Below are positions 37,269-45,529 of a DNA stretch of 64,000 nucleotides, piece by piece (position 1 is the stretch's first letter; each line of letters opens with the position of its first letter). The notes under the pieces are model-generated. The model did not search any database, was not told where the DNA came from, and saw nothing but the letters and a program-made list of their open reading frames with translations. The stretch is from Chitinophagaceae bacterium DXS (lineage in GTDB: Bacteria > Bacteroidota > Bacteroidia > Chitinophagales > Chitinophagaceae). The translations under genes and the position numbers were made by a program. The stretch covers positions 2,073,261 through 2,137,260 of the forward strand of contig CP128386.1 of the NCBI GenBank assembly GCA_030345135.1. Reading direction: 5' to 3'.

Positions 37269-38015
37269 TTAGGAAATGGTGCGTTGCTTCATGGCTTCGT
37301 ATAATATCATGCCGGCTGCAACAGATACATTTAGTGATTCAAAATCGCCGGCCATTGGAATTTTGAACTGTTCATCACATATTTTCATCAAAGCCGGAAA
37401 AACACCTTTTTCTTCTCCGCCCATTACAATGCAACAAGGTTCTGTAAGTCCCAGATCATACAGCTTTGTCCTGGCTTCCATTTCGCTTGCAAATACTTTA
37501 ATGCCGTTCAGATGAAGCGTATCTACAGCTTTCATAAGACTATTTACACGACATATCTGAATGCGCTCAAGCGCACCAGCGCTGCTTTTCATTGCGTCTT
37601 CATTAAGTGCTCCAACACCTTTGTCAGGGATAATAATAGCTTGTGCGCCGCAGCATACCGCGCTACGCGCAATGGCGCCTATATTACGTACATCGGTAAC
37701 GCCATCCAGCATCACAAACAAAGGTGCCTGTCCCTGATCATTCAACCAGTCGATCACCTGTTGTAAGTCCTGGTAAACAACTGAGGCCTTAAAAGCAAGC
37801 ACACCCTGATGCTGCACGTTTGTAAGCGCTTTCAGTTTTTCATTCGGTACATATTGAACCGGTACATTGTTATCTTTCGCGAGCTGTCTTATCTCGTTAA
37901 TTACATCGCCACTGGCGTTTTTGAACATCAGTACTTTGTCAATACGCTGACCACCTTTCAGCGCTTCCACTACCGGATTACGCCCTGCAATAATATTCTT
38001 CTTTGATTGAAACAT
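37269..38015 (-). CDS. rlmB: 23S rRNA 2'-O-methyltransferase RlmB (TrmH/SpoU family)
   Basis: A 248-residue protein with the N-terminal SpoU substrate-binding domain (IIAGRNPVVEALKGG, about 8-22) and the knotted SPOUT domain. SPOUT motifs are LDGVTDVRNIGAIARSA, CIVMGGEEKGV and IPMAGDFESLNVSVAAG. RlmB methylates G2251 of 23S rRNA. The adjacent genes are unrelated. Confidence 0.92.
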   Translation of the reverse strand: MFQSKKNIIAGRNPVVEALKGGQRIDKVLMFKNASGDVINEIRQLAKDNNVPVQYVPNEKLKALTNVQHQGVLAFKASVVYQDLQQVIDWLNDQGQAPLFVMLDGVTDVRNIGAIARSAVCCGAQAIIIPDKGVGALNEDAMKSSAGALERIQICRVNSLMKAVDTLHLNGIKVFASEMEARTKLYDLGLTEPCCIVMGGEEKGVFPALMKICDEQFKIPMAGDFESLNVSVAAGMILYEAMKQRTIS

Positions 38016-38019
38016 ATAT

Positions 38020-38190
38020 AAGCTTTCAGCTGTCAGCCATCAGCTATGAGCTTTGGCTACAGCATTAATTATTCGTTACATCTCACATAGCCAGACATTA
38101 GACATCACACATTCAACATCTAAAATCGCACATCTAACATCTTACATTTGACCCGTACATCTAAAATCGTACATCTAACATCTTACATTT
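38020..38190. repeat. Repeats between rlmB and murQ, overlapping the murQ stop
   Basis: AGCTGTCAGCCATCAGCTATGAGC-type units occupy 38022-38056. ACATCTAACATCTTAC-type units fill 38085-38190, including a 34-bp direct duplication (about 38118-38151 and 38157-38190). The last codons and the stop of murQ (38183-38185) lie inside this array. Confidence 0.7.
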
Positions 38191-39010
38191 GCCTTCCTCT
38201 CACTTCCTCTATCGCCTTAATAACACTGCCATGTTTAAGCAACAGTGACTTTGCCTGGTCATAGTCAGTAATACCAAGCTTATCCATCACCATTTTCGCA
38301 CCACGATCAACCAACTTGTCATTGGTCAGTTGCATATGCACCATGGTGTTATCCTCTACCCTGCCCAACTGTATCATTACTGTTGTAGAGATCATGTTCA
38401 GAATCAGTTTCTGTGCAGTGCCGCTTTTCATTCTTGTGCTGCCGGTAACAAATTCAGGCCCTACGACCACCTCAACCGGAAAATCAGCTTCAGCCGCCAT
38501 AGGACTGTTATCATTACATGCAATGGCTCCGGTTAATACACCATTTTCCCTGCATTTGTGCAAACAGCCGATAACATAGGGCGTAGTTCCGCTGGCTGCT
38601 ATACCAACAACAAAATCCTTATCGGAAATACCAAAATTTTTCAGATCAATCCAGGCCTGTTCAGTGTCATCCTCGGCATCCTCAATTGAACGGATAATCG
38701 CATCTCTACCACCAGCAATCACGCCCTGCACCAGCCCAAAAGGCACACCATAAGTAGGCGGACATTCACTTGCATCAAGCACGCCCAATCTTCCGCTTGT
38801 TCCTGCGCCAACATAAAACAACCTGCCGCCTGCAAGCATTTTATCAGCTATTGCAGTTATTAATTTTTCTATCTGCGGCAATGCTTTTTCAACTGCCAGA
38901 GGTACTTTCTGGTCCTCTTCGTTGATATGTGTGATCAGCTCTTTCACCGACATTTTTTCCAAATGCCTGTAAAGGGATGGTTGTTCAGTTACTTTTACAA
39001 ATTGTGACAT
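38183..39010 (-). CDS. murQ: N-acetylmuramic acid 6-phosphate etherase
   Basis: A 275-residue SIS-fold etherase with the family motif YVGAGTSGRLGVLDASECPP (about 55-74), VGIAASGTTPYV, and the C-terminal TNDKLVDRGAKMV. It removes the lactyl group from MurNAc-6-P to give GlcNAc-6-P during wall recycling. A BadF-type amino-sugar kinase gene precedes it (gap 216 bp with repeats), suggesting a kinase-etherase recycling pair as in Tannerella. Confidence 0.95.
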   Translation of the reverse strand: MSQFVKVTEQPSLYRHLEKMSVKELITHINEEDQKVPLAVEKALPQIEKLITAIADKMLAGGRLFYVGAGTSGRLGVLDASECPPTYGVPFGLVQGVIAGGRDAIIRSIEDAEDDTEQAWIDLKNFGISDKDFVVGIAASGTTPYVIGCLHKCRENGVLTGAIACNDNSPMAAEADFPVEVVVGPEFVTGSTRMKSGTAQKLILNMISTTVMIQLGRVEDNTMVHMQLTNDKLVDRGAKMVMDKLGITDYDQAKSLLLKHGSVIKAIEEVRGRQM

Positions 39011-39240
39011 AAAAGCTATTAGCTGTCAGCTTTTAGCCGTCAGCGAGTTTTTTATATATTGATTCTAATAAGCCATTTTAAGTACGAAGTACGTTTGGTG
39101 CAGGCATGCTCACTATTCACTTCTACGTTGTTACCAGAAGTGAACCTGCTCAAATCTAAGTACTTCGTACCTCGTAATTCGTACTTAGACCAACACCCTG
39201 CCTCACCTTTCACCATTCATGCTTCACTATTCACCATGGT
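39010..39240. repeat. Mixed repeats between murQ and the kinase gene
   Basis: AGCTATTAGCTGTCAGC units lie at 39010-39046. GTACGAAGTACG-type units lie near 39079-39092 and, in inverted form, at 39160-39186. CACCATTCATGCTTCACTA units lie at 39210-39238. The kinase stop (TAG at 39227-39229) is inside the last array. Confidence 0.65.
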
Positions 39241-40069
39241 ACTCAATCAGCCCGTCCATAGGCGTTTTCAACACCCTGCCTAATTCCAGTTCGTACGTGT
39301 AGCACATGTCTTTCAGCACGTCTTTAAAGCCGTAAGCTATGCCGCCGACAAAACTAATGGGTAATGTCCAGCTTTCCCTGTATTTGTATAAATGGTTAAA
39401 AAAGAAATCATTCAGGCTATCTTCAATAATGTTTTCAATCATATAATGACCTCTATTTTCTGCAAGAAAGAGCGCGAATGAAGCCAGGTAACGATTGGGC
39501 TGGGGCCATTTATAAACCTTTTCCAAAATTTCAGAAGCATTTGTCTGAAATCTGGCTACAAAGCGCGACATAAGATCTTCATCAAAAGTATTATAGAGGT
39601 AATGTTGAATAACTTTCTTGCCCATATAAGCGCCACTGCCCTCATCACCAAGCACATATCCCAATCCGGGACTGTTTTTGATAATTTTTTTGCCGTTATA
39701 ATAGCAGGAATTGCTCCCTGTCCCCAAAATACAAACCACACCTTTTTCGCTGCCGCAAAGCGCGCGGGCTGCCGCAAGCAGATCAATTTCGGCCTGCACT
39801 TTAGCAGCGGGAAACAATTTTTTAAAAACAGATTTCAACAATTTCGCATTATCCGGGTTCGCAAGTCCGGTCCCGTAATAATAGATTTCATCAACTTCAA
39901 CCTTCCGCAGCCTGGGGAGCAGCTCTTTTTGCAGAACTGCAATTATCTGCTCATTGTTTAAAAAGTAAGGGCTTATCCCTTGTGTAACTATCTTCTTTTT
40001 TTTGCCTTCTTGTAAAAAACTCCACTCACATTTGGTAGAACCGCTGTCTGCTATCAATTTTGTACCCAT
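39227..40069 (-). CDS. BadF/BadG-family amino-sugar kinase (GlcNAc or MurNAc kinase)
   Basis: A 280-residue ASKHA-fold kinase. The phosphate-1 loop is ADSGSTKCEW (about 7-16), phosphate-2 is CILGTGSNSCYY, and LGDEGSGAYMGK is the conserved DEGSG motif; an adenosine loop GGIAYG lies near the C-terminus. It probably phosphorylates GlcNAc and/or MurNAc. Beside murQ it fits MurNAc phosphorylation. It could also supply the GlcNAc kinase step missing from the sialic acid locus. Confidence 0.82.
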   Translation of the reverse strand: MGTKLIADSGSTKCEWSFLQEGKKKKIVTQGISPYFLNNEQIIAVLQKELLPRLRKVEVDEIYYYGTGLANPDNAKLLKSVFKKLFPAAKVQAEIDLLAAARALCGSEKGVVCILGTGSNSCYYNGKKIIKNSPGLGYVLGDEGSGAYMGKKVIQHYLYNTFDEDLMSRFVARFQTNASEILEKVYKWPQPNRYLASFALFLAENRGHYMIENIIEDSLNDFFFNHLYKYRESWTLPISFVGGIAYGFKDVLKDMCYTYELELGRVLKTPMDGLIEYHGE

Positions 40070-40278
40070 AAAAATTTATTTATCTTCCGGTAAGGAAGCA
40101 TTAAAAAGTAAGTGTTTACATTGGATATTGTTTGCGGATTGTTGAAAATCTGCCTTCAAGGCCCTCATTTTGCCACTCAGCGCACAAAAACACGATGTTA
40201 ACATTAAACTATTTTGACGTGAATATTTAATAGTGATATTCGTGTTCTGTAGAATTAAGGTACAAAGAAGCAACTTTT

Positions 40279-41871
40279 ATGAACAATAAAAAATTACAAA
40301 TTGGGCTTCCGTTTCTGATGGCTGTTGTTTTAACAGCGGGAATGTGGCTCGGGTTTAAGCTTAAGGGAGATGTGGGAAATGGCAATAACATGACCTTTCT
40401 GAGAAATACAAAAAGAAGCACACTTCAGGAAATAATGGATCTTGTAAAAAGCAAGTATGTTGACAATATTCCGGATAGTATTAATGATTTTGTAATCCAG
40501 GACATGCTGGCCCATCTTGATCCTCATTCGGTATATATACCTGCTAAGGACCTGATGGAAGTGAACGAGGATCTGCAGGGCAATTTTGAAGGCATTGGCG
40601 TTGAATTCCAGATATTTAATGATACAGTGAATGTACTGAACGTACTTGCTGACGGACCATCTTATAAAGCCGGGGTGCAGGTTGGAGACAAAATCATTAC
40701 TGTAAATGACACTTCTAAAATAGCAGGCATCAAGATTAAACCGGATGAGATCCGCAACCTGTTACGCGGACCTAGAAGCTCCAAAGTGAGCATTACTGTT
40801 TTGAGAGGTACTGAGATAAAGAAGATCGATATTGAAAGAGGAACTATTCCTTTACCATCGGTAGACGTTGCATATATGCTAACTCCGCAGACAGGTTTTA
40901 TTCGCATCAATAAATTTTCCGAAACAACGTATGAGGAATTTATGCAGAACCTGGAAAAGCTACAAAAAGAGGGCATGAAAAGCCTTGTACTAGACCTGAG
41001 AGGCAACGGTGGCGGTATTCTACAGGAAGCAGCAGATATTGCTGATGAATTTCTGAACGATCAAAAAATGATCGTATATACAGAAGGCACGCACGTTCCC
41101 AGAATGGAGTACAAATGTAAGCGTGACGGTCTTTTTGAAAGCGGCAAACTTGCGGTATTGGTTGATGAAACATCTGCATCTGCAAGTGAAATTCTCTCCG
41201 GAGCCTTACAGGATTGGGACAGAGGAACGATCATTGGCCGCAGAACTTTCGGTAAAGGCCTGGTTCAGCAACAATTTATGCTCACTAACGGTTCTGCACT
41301 AAGGTTAACAATAGCGCGTTATTACACACCGCTCGGACGGAATATTCAAAAACCCTACAACAAAGGTAAAGATGCCTACGAGGACGAGCTGATAGAACGT
41401 TTTCATAATGGAGAAGTAGTGATGGGCGATACAAGCAAACCGTCCGGAAAAGCATATAAAACACCGGCAGGACGTTTGGTATATGGCGGTGGCGGAATTA
41501 CACCAGATGTGTTTGTTCCTTTTGACACAACAACCCAACCAAAAGAAATAACCAAAATGTACATGAAAGGCACTTTGAACAAGTTTGTGTACAACTACTA
41601 TATACAGAATAAAAGCTATTTGCAGTCTTTTAAATCTCCGGTCGACTTTGCCAAAGGGTTTACTGCGGGAGAAAAAGAATGGCAACAACTGGAATCTGCA
41701 GCACAAAAAGATTCAATCGATCTTGCCACAGTTCCAACTGCTGCAAAAACTGATATGCTTAAAAGATTGCAAGCACTAATTGCCCGCCAGATCTGGAGAA
41801 CTGAAGGATTTTTTGAAGTGAACAATATCACTGACCCGATGATAAGTAAGGCGCTGGAGGCAGTGAAGTAA
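40279..41871 (+). CDS. S41-family C-terminal processing peptidase
   Basis: A 530-residue exported protease. The N-terminal membrane anchor is at about 8-27, and a PDZ domain at about 100-180 includes GIGVEF and VGDKIITVND. The S41 core contains the nucleophile within ETSASASEI (about 297-305) and the general base Lys326 in FGKGLVQ. LDLRGNGGG is the oxyanion-forming segment. It processes or degrades periplasmic proteins from the C-terminus. The gap upstream (40070-40278) has no feature I can name. Confidence 0.95.
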   Translation: MNNKKLQIGLPFLMAVVLTAGMWLGFKLKGDVGNGNNMTFLRNTKRSTLQEIMDLVKSKYVDNIPDSINDFVIQDMLAHLDPHSVYIPAKDLMEVNEDLQGNFEGIGVEFQIFNDTVNVLNVLADGPSYKAGVQVGDKIITVNDTSKIAGIKIKPDEIRNLLRGPRSSKVSITVLRGTEIKKIDIERGTIPLPSVDVAYMLTPQTGFIRINKFSETTYEEFMQNLEKLQKEGMKSLVLDLRGNGGGILQEAADIADEFLNDQKMIVYTEGTHVPRMEYKCKRDGLFESGKLAVLVDETSASASEILSGALQDWDRGTIIGRRTFGKGLVQQQFMLTNGSALRLTIARYYTPLGRNIQKPYNKGKDAYEDELIERFHNGEVVMGDTSKPSGKAYKTPAGRLVYGGGGITPDVFVPFDTTTQPKEITKMYMKGTLNKFVYNYYIQNKSYLQSFKSPVDFAKGFTAGEKEWQQLESAAQKDSIDLATVPTAAKTDMLKRLQALIARQIWRTEGFFEVNNITDPMISKALEAVK

Positions 41872-41975
41872 GGAGAATGTGCGCATTTGCATGTGTGTGA
41901 ATGTGCAAATGCGGTTGTAAAATCCGGATGTATACAGATATCTAAGTTGATAGACACATAAAGCCTGGAAATTAG

Positions 41976-42007
41976 AAAGCTCAATAAAGAAAAGTTTATT
42001 GAGCTTT
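41976..42007. terminator. Bidirectional terminator between ctp-type gene and FAD monooxygenase
   Basis: AAAGCTCAATAAA and TTTATTGAGCTTT are perfect 13-bp arms with a 6-nt loop. A T-run follows on the plus strand and an A/T-rich run precedes the stem, so it can work both ways between convergent genes. Confidence 0.7.
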
Positions 42008-42049
42008 TTAATTTTCATTCATTTCAGATATTTTTTTGTAATCTCAATT

Positions 42050-42126
42050 CGCAGATCTGCACATTCGCACATTTACACATTCGCATATTTGCACATCTAC
42101 AAATTTGCACATTCGCACATTCACCC
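42050..42126. repeat. TTCGCACATTTGCACA repeat array overlapping a stop codon
   Basis: Degenerate GCACATTCGCACATTTACACA units cover about 42052-42126. The FAD monooxygenase stop (TGA, 42121-42123) is in the last unit. A smaller array in the other orientation lies at 41881-41916 after the protease gene. Confidence 0.75.
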
Positions 42127-43275
42127 AATTTCGTAGTTCACATTGTACAGCATTTCAAACTGTTTTTGTGTGATTGATGCCGGCGTATTCTTTATAAGAA
42201 AGTTTCTCAGCGCCCGGGCAAAGCCACTCTTAAAATTTGTAGCCCTGGCAATCTGGTAAGATGTTTTCACAATTTTCTTTGCTCTTTTCATGCGAAGATG
42301 CTGGTATTGTTCAAACGCACCAGTAATTGTTTGATTCACTTTTAAGCAGCCGGCCAAAACCCAGGCATCTTCAATAGCCTGGCTGGCGCCCTGCCCAAGA
42401 TTGGGTGTTGTTGCGTGTGCCGCATCACCGATCAACACAATTCTCCCGTTGAACCATTTATCAATTGGTCGAAAATCATACAGGTCGCTTTTTATCAGCA
42501 TCGCAGGGTCTATATTGTCAACAACAACATTCATATTACCGTAAAAGTGTTTCAGATCTTTTTTAATAAGCGCCAAGGCATCTCCGTTAGATAGCTGGTT
42601 ACCCTCAGGCATAGCTTTTGTGTACCAGAAATACACCTGGTTCTCTCCCACTTGTGAATAACTGGCTCGCAAACCACTTGAATAACCCCATACTTCTGCA
42701 GCCTCATTAATTTCATTTTCTGGTAGTTGCATATTAACCGTTGCCCGCCAGCAGGTTTGTCCTGAATACCTGTAAAAAGCATTTGTTACATATTGTTCGC
42801 GAATAACGGATCTTATGCCATCTGCTCCGACGAGCAAATCACCTGCTGCTGTTGTTCCATCTGCAAAACAAACTTTTACGCCATCTTTATTCTGCTCTAC
42901 AGATACACATCGCTTATTCAGTTGGATAGCATTACCCATTTCTTCCGCAAGGATTTTCTGCAACGTGGATCTGTGTATGGCTTGTGAAGTGTGTCCATAT
43001 TTATCAAGCAATGCTTCGTTATCTATCGTCTGAAGTATATTTCCTTTATAATCTTTGATGTACGCTTTCTTCAAACAAACAGATGAAGCTTTTATTTTCT
43101 CCGCAACGCCAAGTTTTTCGAACATATTCATGGCATTTGCACCGAGCCAGATACCGGCACCAACTGCTTTTATTTCTTCCGCCGCCTCGTACACTTCAAA
43201 GCTGATCCCTCTCTGTTTTAATGCTATAGCAGTTGTTAATCCACCAATGCCGCCGCCAATAATCAAAGCTTTCAT
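42121..43275 (-). CDS. FAD-dependent monooxygenase (PHBH-like group A)
   Basis: A 384-residue flavoprotein. The Rossmann GGGIGGLTTAIAL loop (about 7-19) binds ADP, a DG motif GADGIRSVIREQY lies near 149-161, and GDAAHATTPNLGQGASQAIED (split in my count at 286-306) binds the FAD ribityl. These enzymes hydroxylate aromatic or polyketide-like compounds with NAD(P)H and O2; substrate unknown. It is divergent from a TetR gene over a perfect palindrome, so it is probably induced by its substrate or a toxic compound. Confidence 0.92.
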   Translation of the reverse strand: MKALIIGGGIGGLTTAIALKQRGISFEVYEAAEEIKAVGAGIWLGANAMNMFEKLGVAEKIKASSVCLKKAYIKDYKGNILQTIDNEALLDKYGHTSQAIHRSTLQKILAEEMGNAIQLNKRCVSVEQNKDGVKVCFADGTTAAGDLLVGADGIRSVIREQYVTNAFYRYSGQTCWRATVNMQLPENEINEAAEVWGYSSGLRASYSQVGENQVYFWYTKAMPEGNQLSNGDALALIKKDLKHFYGNMNVVVDNIDPAMLIKSDLYDFRPIDKWFNGRIVLIGDAAHATTPNLGQGASQAIEDAWVLAGCLKVNQTITGAFEQYQHLRMKRAKKIVKTSYQIARATNFKSGFARALRNFLIKNTPASITQKQFEMLYNVNYEIG

Positions 43276-43308
43276 ATTGAGTTTTTTATTTAAATAAATC
43301 AGGAATAT

Positions 43309-43344
43309 TTTTCAAAATTAGGTCAATTGACCTAATTTTGAAAA
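43309..43344. promoter_or_regulatory. Perfect 36-bp palindrome: TetR operator over two divergent promoters
   Basis: Eighteen bases at 43309-43326 are the exact reverse complement of 43327-43344; the centre is GGTCAATTGACC. Each half carries TAATTTTG (plus strand 43333-43340, minus strand 43320-43313), a TAnnTTTG -7 element pointing at the TetR gene and the monooxygenase gene. Bound TetR would block both. Confidence 0.8.
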
Positions 43345-43351
43345 TACATTT

Positions 43352-43966
43352 ATGTCAACGAAAGAAATAATATTACAAACGGCGCTTAACTTGTTTAATG
43401 AGAACGGAATAAATTCTGTAACGACAAGATCCATCGCGACGGAAATGGGAATCAGCCAGGGGAATCTTCAATATCACTATAAAAATGTGGATACGATTAT
43501 TGAAGCGCTCTTTAGCAATCTAACCCAGGAATTCAACCAGCTTGTATCAGCACTTGAAACAGGTGAGTATCTTGCACCGGAGGAACTGTGGCTTTCTGTT
43601 CATCGAACATTTCCATTGATTTACAACTACCGGTTTATTTTTCTGCATTTTGTGGAAATAGCCAGGCGTATTCCTGCGATAGGAAAAAAATATGCGGCGA
43701 TAAACAGTCAACGGAAAATACAGTTTATGGCCATTATCCATAAGCTTGTAGAATCCGGTTATTTCAGGAAGGAAATTCCAGAGGAACAATATCATCACCT
43801 GATCACAAGATTATTTATCACTGCAGATTTTTGGCTCAGCAGCAATGCAATAACTGGCAATGCTAAAGGAAAGAACGCCATAAAAGTTTTTACGGACGTC
43901 TTCTTCTCAAACTTCTATCCTTATCTTACTCCCAAAGGAATAAAGAAATTTTATTCAGCGCAATAG
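43352..43966 (+). CDS. TetR/AcrR-family transcriptional regulator
   Basis: A 204-residue regulator with the TetR helix-turn-helix at about 5-50 (NGINSVTTRSIATEMGISQG and NLQYHYKN). An aromatic-rich helical ligand domain completes it. It is divergent from the FAD monooxygenase and shares the 36-bp palindrome, so it likely represses both that gene and itself. Ligand unknown. Confidence 0.92.
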   Translation: MSTKEIILQTALNLFNENGINSVTTRSIATEMGISQGNLQYHYKNVDTIIEALFSNLTQEFNQLVSALETGEYLAPEELWLSVHRTFPLIYNYRFIFLHFVEIARRIPAIGKKYAAINSQRKIQFMAIIHKLVESGYFRKEIPEEQYHHLITRLFITADFWLSSNAITGNAKGKNAIKVFTDVFFSNFYPYLTPKGIKKFYSAQ

Positions 43967-44000
43967 GAACAAGCTTTGCGCAACTCTTTTAACAAACAAT

Positions 44001-44537
44001 ATGTTTTGTGTTATTACCGGAGGTCCGGGTGCGGGCAAAACGACACTAATTGAGGCCTTACAAAAAGTAAATTTTATTTGCATGCCCGAAGTGGCAAGGG
44101 AGATCATTCGAGAGCAATCGGCTACTAATGGTGAGGGCTTGCCGTGGAAAAACAGGGAATTGTATGCAGCGCTCATGCTGGACGGATCCCTTGCTTCATA
44201 CAATGCAGCACCTGCAGGCAATAGTATTGTATTTTTCGACCGTGGCATACCGGATGTTATGTGCTATCATCGGTTGATTAACCTACCAATTACGGCGCAT
44301 TTATCCGATGCCGTTTCACGTTACCGGTACAACGAGAAAGTATTTATTCTTCCTCCATGGCCAGAAATCTATCATACAGATTCCGAGCGCAAACAGGACT
44401 GGCAGGAGGCGGAATACACTTTTCACCTGATGAAGCAGGTTTATGAAGATTGCGGCTACACTCCCATCGAAGTGCCGCGGCAGGGTGTAGAGGAAAGGGT
44501 GGAGTTTGTGAAGAAAGAGTTGAGGTGTGAGGTTTAA
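44001..44537 (+). CDS. Small AAA/P-loop ATPase (AAA_28 type)
   Basis: A 178-residue P-loop protein with Walker A GGPGAGKTTL (about 6-15) and a Walker B-like IVFFDRGIPDV (about 74-84). Length and motifs fit the AAA_28 group of ATP/GTP-binding kinase-like proteins of unknown function. It begins 34 bp after the TetR gene, so it may be co-transcribed. Its stop (GAGGTTTAAGGCG) is embedded in a repeat array. Confidence 0.8.
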   Translation: MFCVITGGPGAGKTTLIEALQKVNFICMPEVAREIIREQSATNGEGLPWKNRELYAALMLDGSLASYNAAPAGNSIVFFDRGIPDVMCYHRLINLPITAHLSDAVSRYRYNEKVFILPPWPEIYHTDSERKQDWQEAEYTFHLMKQVYEDCGYTPIEVPRQGVEERVEFVKKELRCEV

Positions 44538-44713
44538 GGCGTAAGGCGTTGGGGTATCAGGTTTCAGATGTCAGGTTTCAGGCTTTATCTTACTGTCTTA
44601 CTATCTTACTGTCTTACTATCTTACTGCCTTACTATCTTACTGTCTTACCATCTTACGGTCTTACGGTCTTACGGTCTTACACGTCTTACTCGTCTTACT
44701 CGTCTTACGGCCT
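44538..44713. repeat. GTATCAGGTTTCAG and CTTACTGT tandem repeats
   Basis: AGGCGTAAGGCG and TATCAGGTTTCAGATGTCAG units lie at 44538-44592. A near-perfect tandem of CTTACTGT/CTTACTAT units of 8-9 bp fills 44588-44712, changing to CTTACGGT and CTTACTCG. This stretch stays open in frame with the downstream gene and creates a false 59-residue hydrophobic extension. Confidence 0.85.
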
Positions 44714-44721
44714 TATCTTTG
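44714..44721 (+). promoter_or_regulatory. -7 element four bases before the DsbA-family start
   Basis: TATCTTTG, CCTC, then ATG at 44726. The consensus -7 element this close to the start implies a leaderless transcript, and it supports the 44726 start over the longer frame. Confidence 0.5.
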
Positions 44722-44725
44722 CCTC

Positions 44726-45364
44726 ATGACAGTCTATTATTGTTACGATGCCTATTGTGGCTGGTGTTACGGATTTAGTCCGATCATTAAGAGAATTGCT
44801 GAAGAATATAAAGATCGCCTGGCCTTCGAAGTGCTATCCGGCGGCATGATCATTACAGAAAAGCCTGTAGCTATTGGCGCTACAGCTTCTTATATTCAAC
44901 AAGCATATAAAACGGTTGAAGAACGCACCGGCATTGAATTTGGTCAGGATTATCTCTGGCATGTTTTCAATCCGGATAAAAGTGACTGGTTCCCCAGTTC
45001 TGAAAAACCTGCTATAGCTATGTGTATTTTTAAGGGGATATATCCTGATGAGCAGGTGGCTTTTGCTGCCGATCTGCAATATGCATTACATTACGAAGGA
45101 AGGGATTTGTGCGACGATGAAGCCTACCGGCATTTGCTGGAGAAATATCAAATAGATGCAGAGGATTTTTACCGCAAGCTGCGTGATGAAGCATACAAAG
45201 AAAAAGCCTATTACGAATTTGCGTTGTGTAAACAGTTACAGGTAACAGGTTTTCCAACCGCGTTTTTGCAGGTTAGCGAATCAAAATTTTATTTGTTAAC
45301 GCGCGGATTTACGGAATACGAACAATTTAAAAACACGATTGATAATGTTTTGACAGAACTGTAG
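44726..45364 (+). CDS. DsbA-family (FrnE-like) thioredoxin-fold protein
   Basis: A 212-residue protein with an N-terminal CxxC: MTVYYCYDAYCGWCYGF. The active pair is CGWC, and the cis-Pro loop is TGFPTAFLQV near residue 175. The helical insertion fits the DsbA/FrnE group. There is no signal peptide, so it is cytoplasmic, unlike periplasmic DsbA. A longer frame from 44549 is a repeat artefact. It is convergent with a SusD gene across a palindrome array. Confidence 0.88.
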   Translation: MTVYYCYDAYCGWCYGFSPIIKRIAEEYKDRLAFEVLSGGMIITEKPVAIGATASYIQQAYKTVEERTGIEFGQDYLWHVFNPDKSDWFPSSEKPAIAMCIFKGIYPDEQVAFAADLQYALHYEGRDLCDDEAYRHLLEKYQIDAEDFYRKLRDEAYKEKAYYEFALCKQLQVTGFPTAFLQVSESKFYLLTRGFTEYEQFKNTIDNVLTEL

Positions 45365-45516
45365 AGACGTTGCACCGCAACGTCTCGTTCTAAAAAAACG
45401 TTGCACCGCAACGTCTCGTTCCAAAAACGTTGCACCGCAACGTTCACATTATTCCAAAACGCCGTTGCATGACGTTGTCATGCAATAAAAAAGAGACGTT
45501 GCAGTGCAACGTCTCT
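45362..45516. repeat. Array of GACGTTGC palindromes between convergent genes
   Basis: Five hairpins: GAGACGTTGC-ACC-GCAACGTCTC (45364-45386), ACGTTGC-ACC-GCAACGT (45398-45414), AACGTTGC-ACC-GCAACGTT (45426-45444), TTGCATGAC-GTT-GTCATGCAA (45465-45485) and AGAGACGTTGCA-G-TGCAACGTCTCT (45492-45516). The first three repeat at about 30-bp steps. The array probably terminates both flanking genes. Confidence 0.85.
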
Positions 45517-45529
45517 ACGGTGTTTGATC

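Noticed and set aside
44549-44725. 59-residue N-terminal extension of the DsbA-family protein
   Set aside because: It is encoded by CTTACTGT tandem repeats, and a promoter -7 element lies between it and the conserved MTVYYCYDAYCGWC start.
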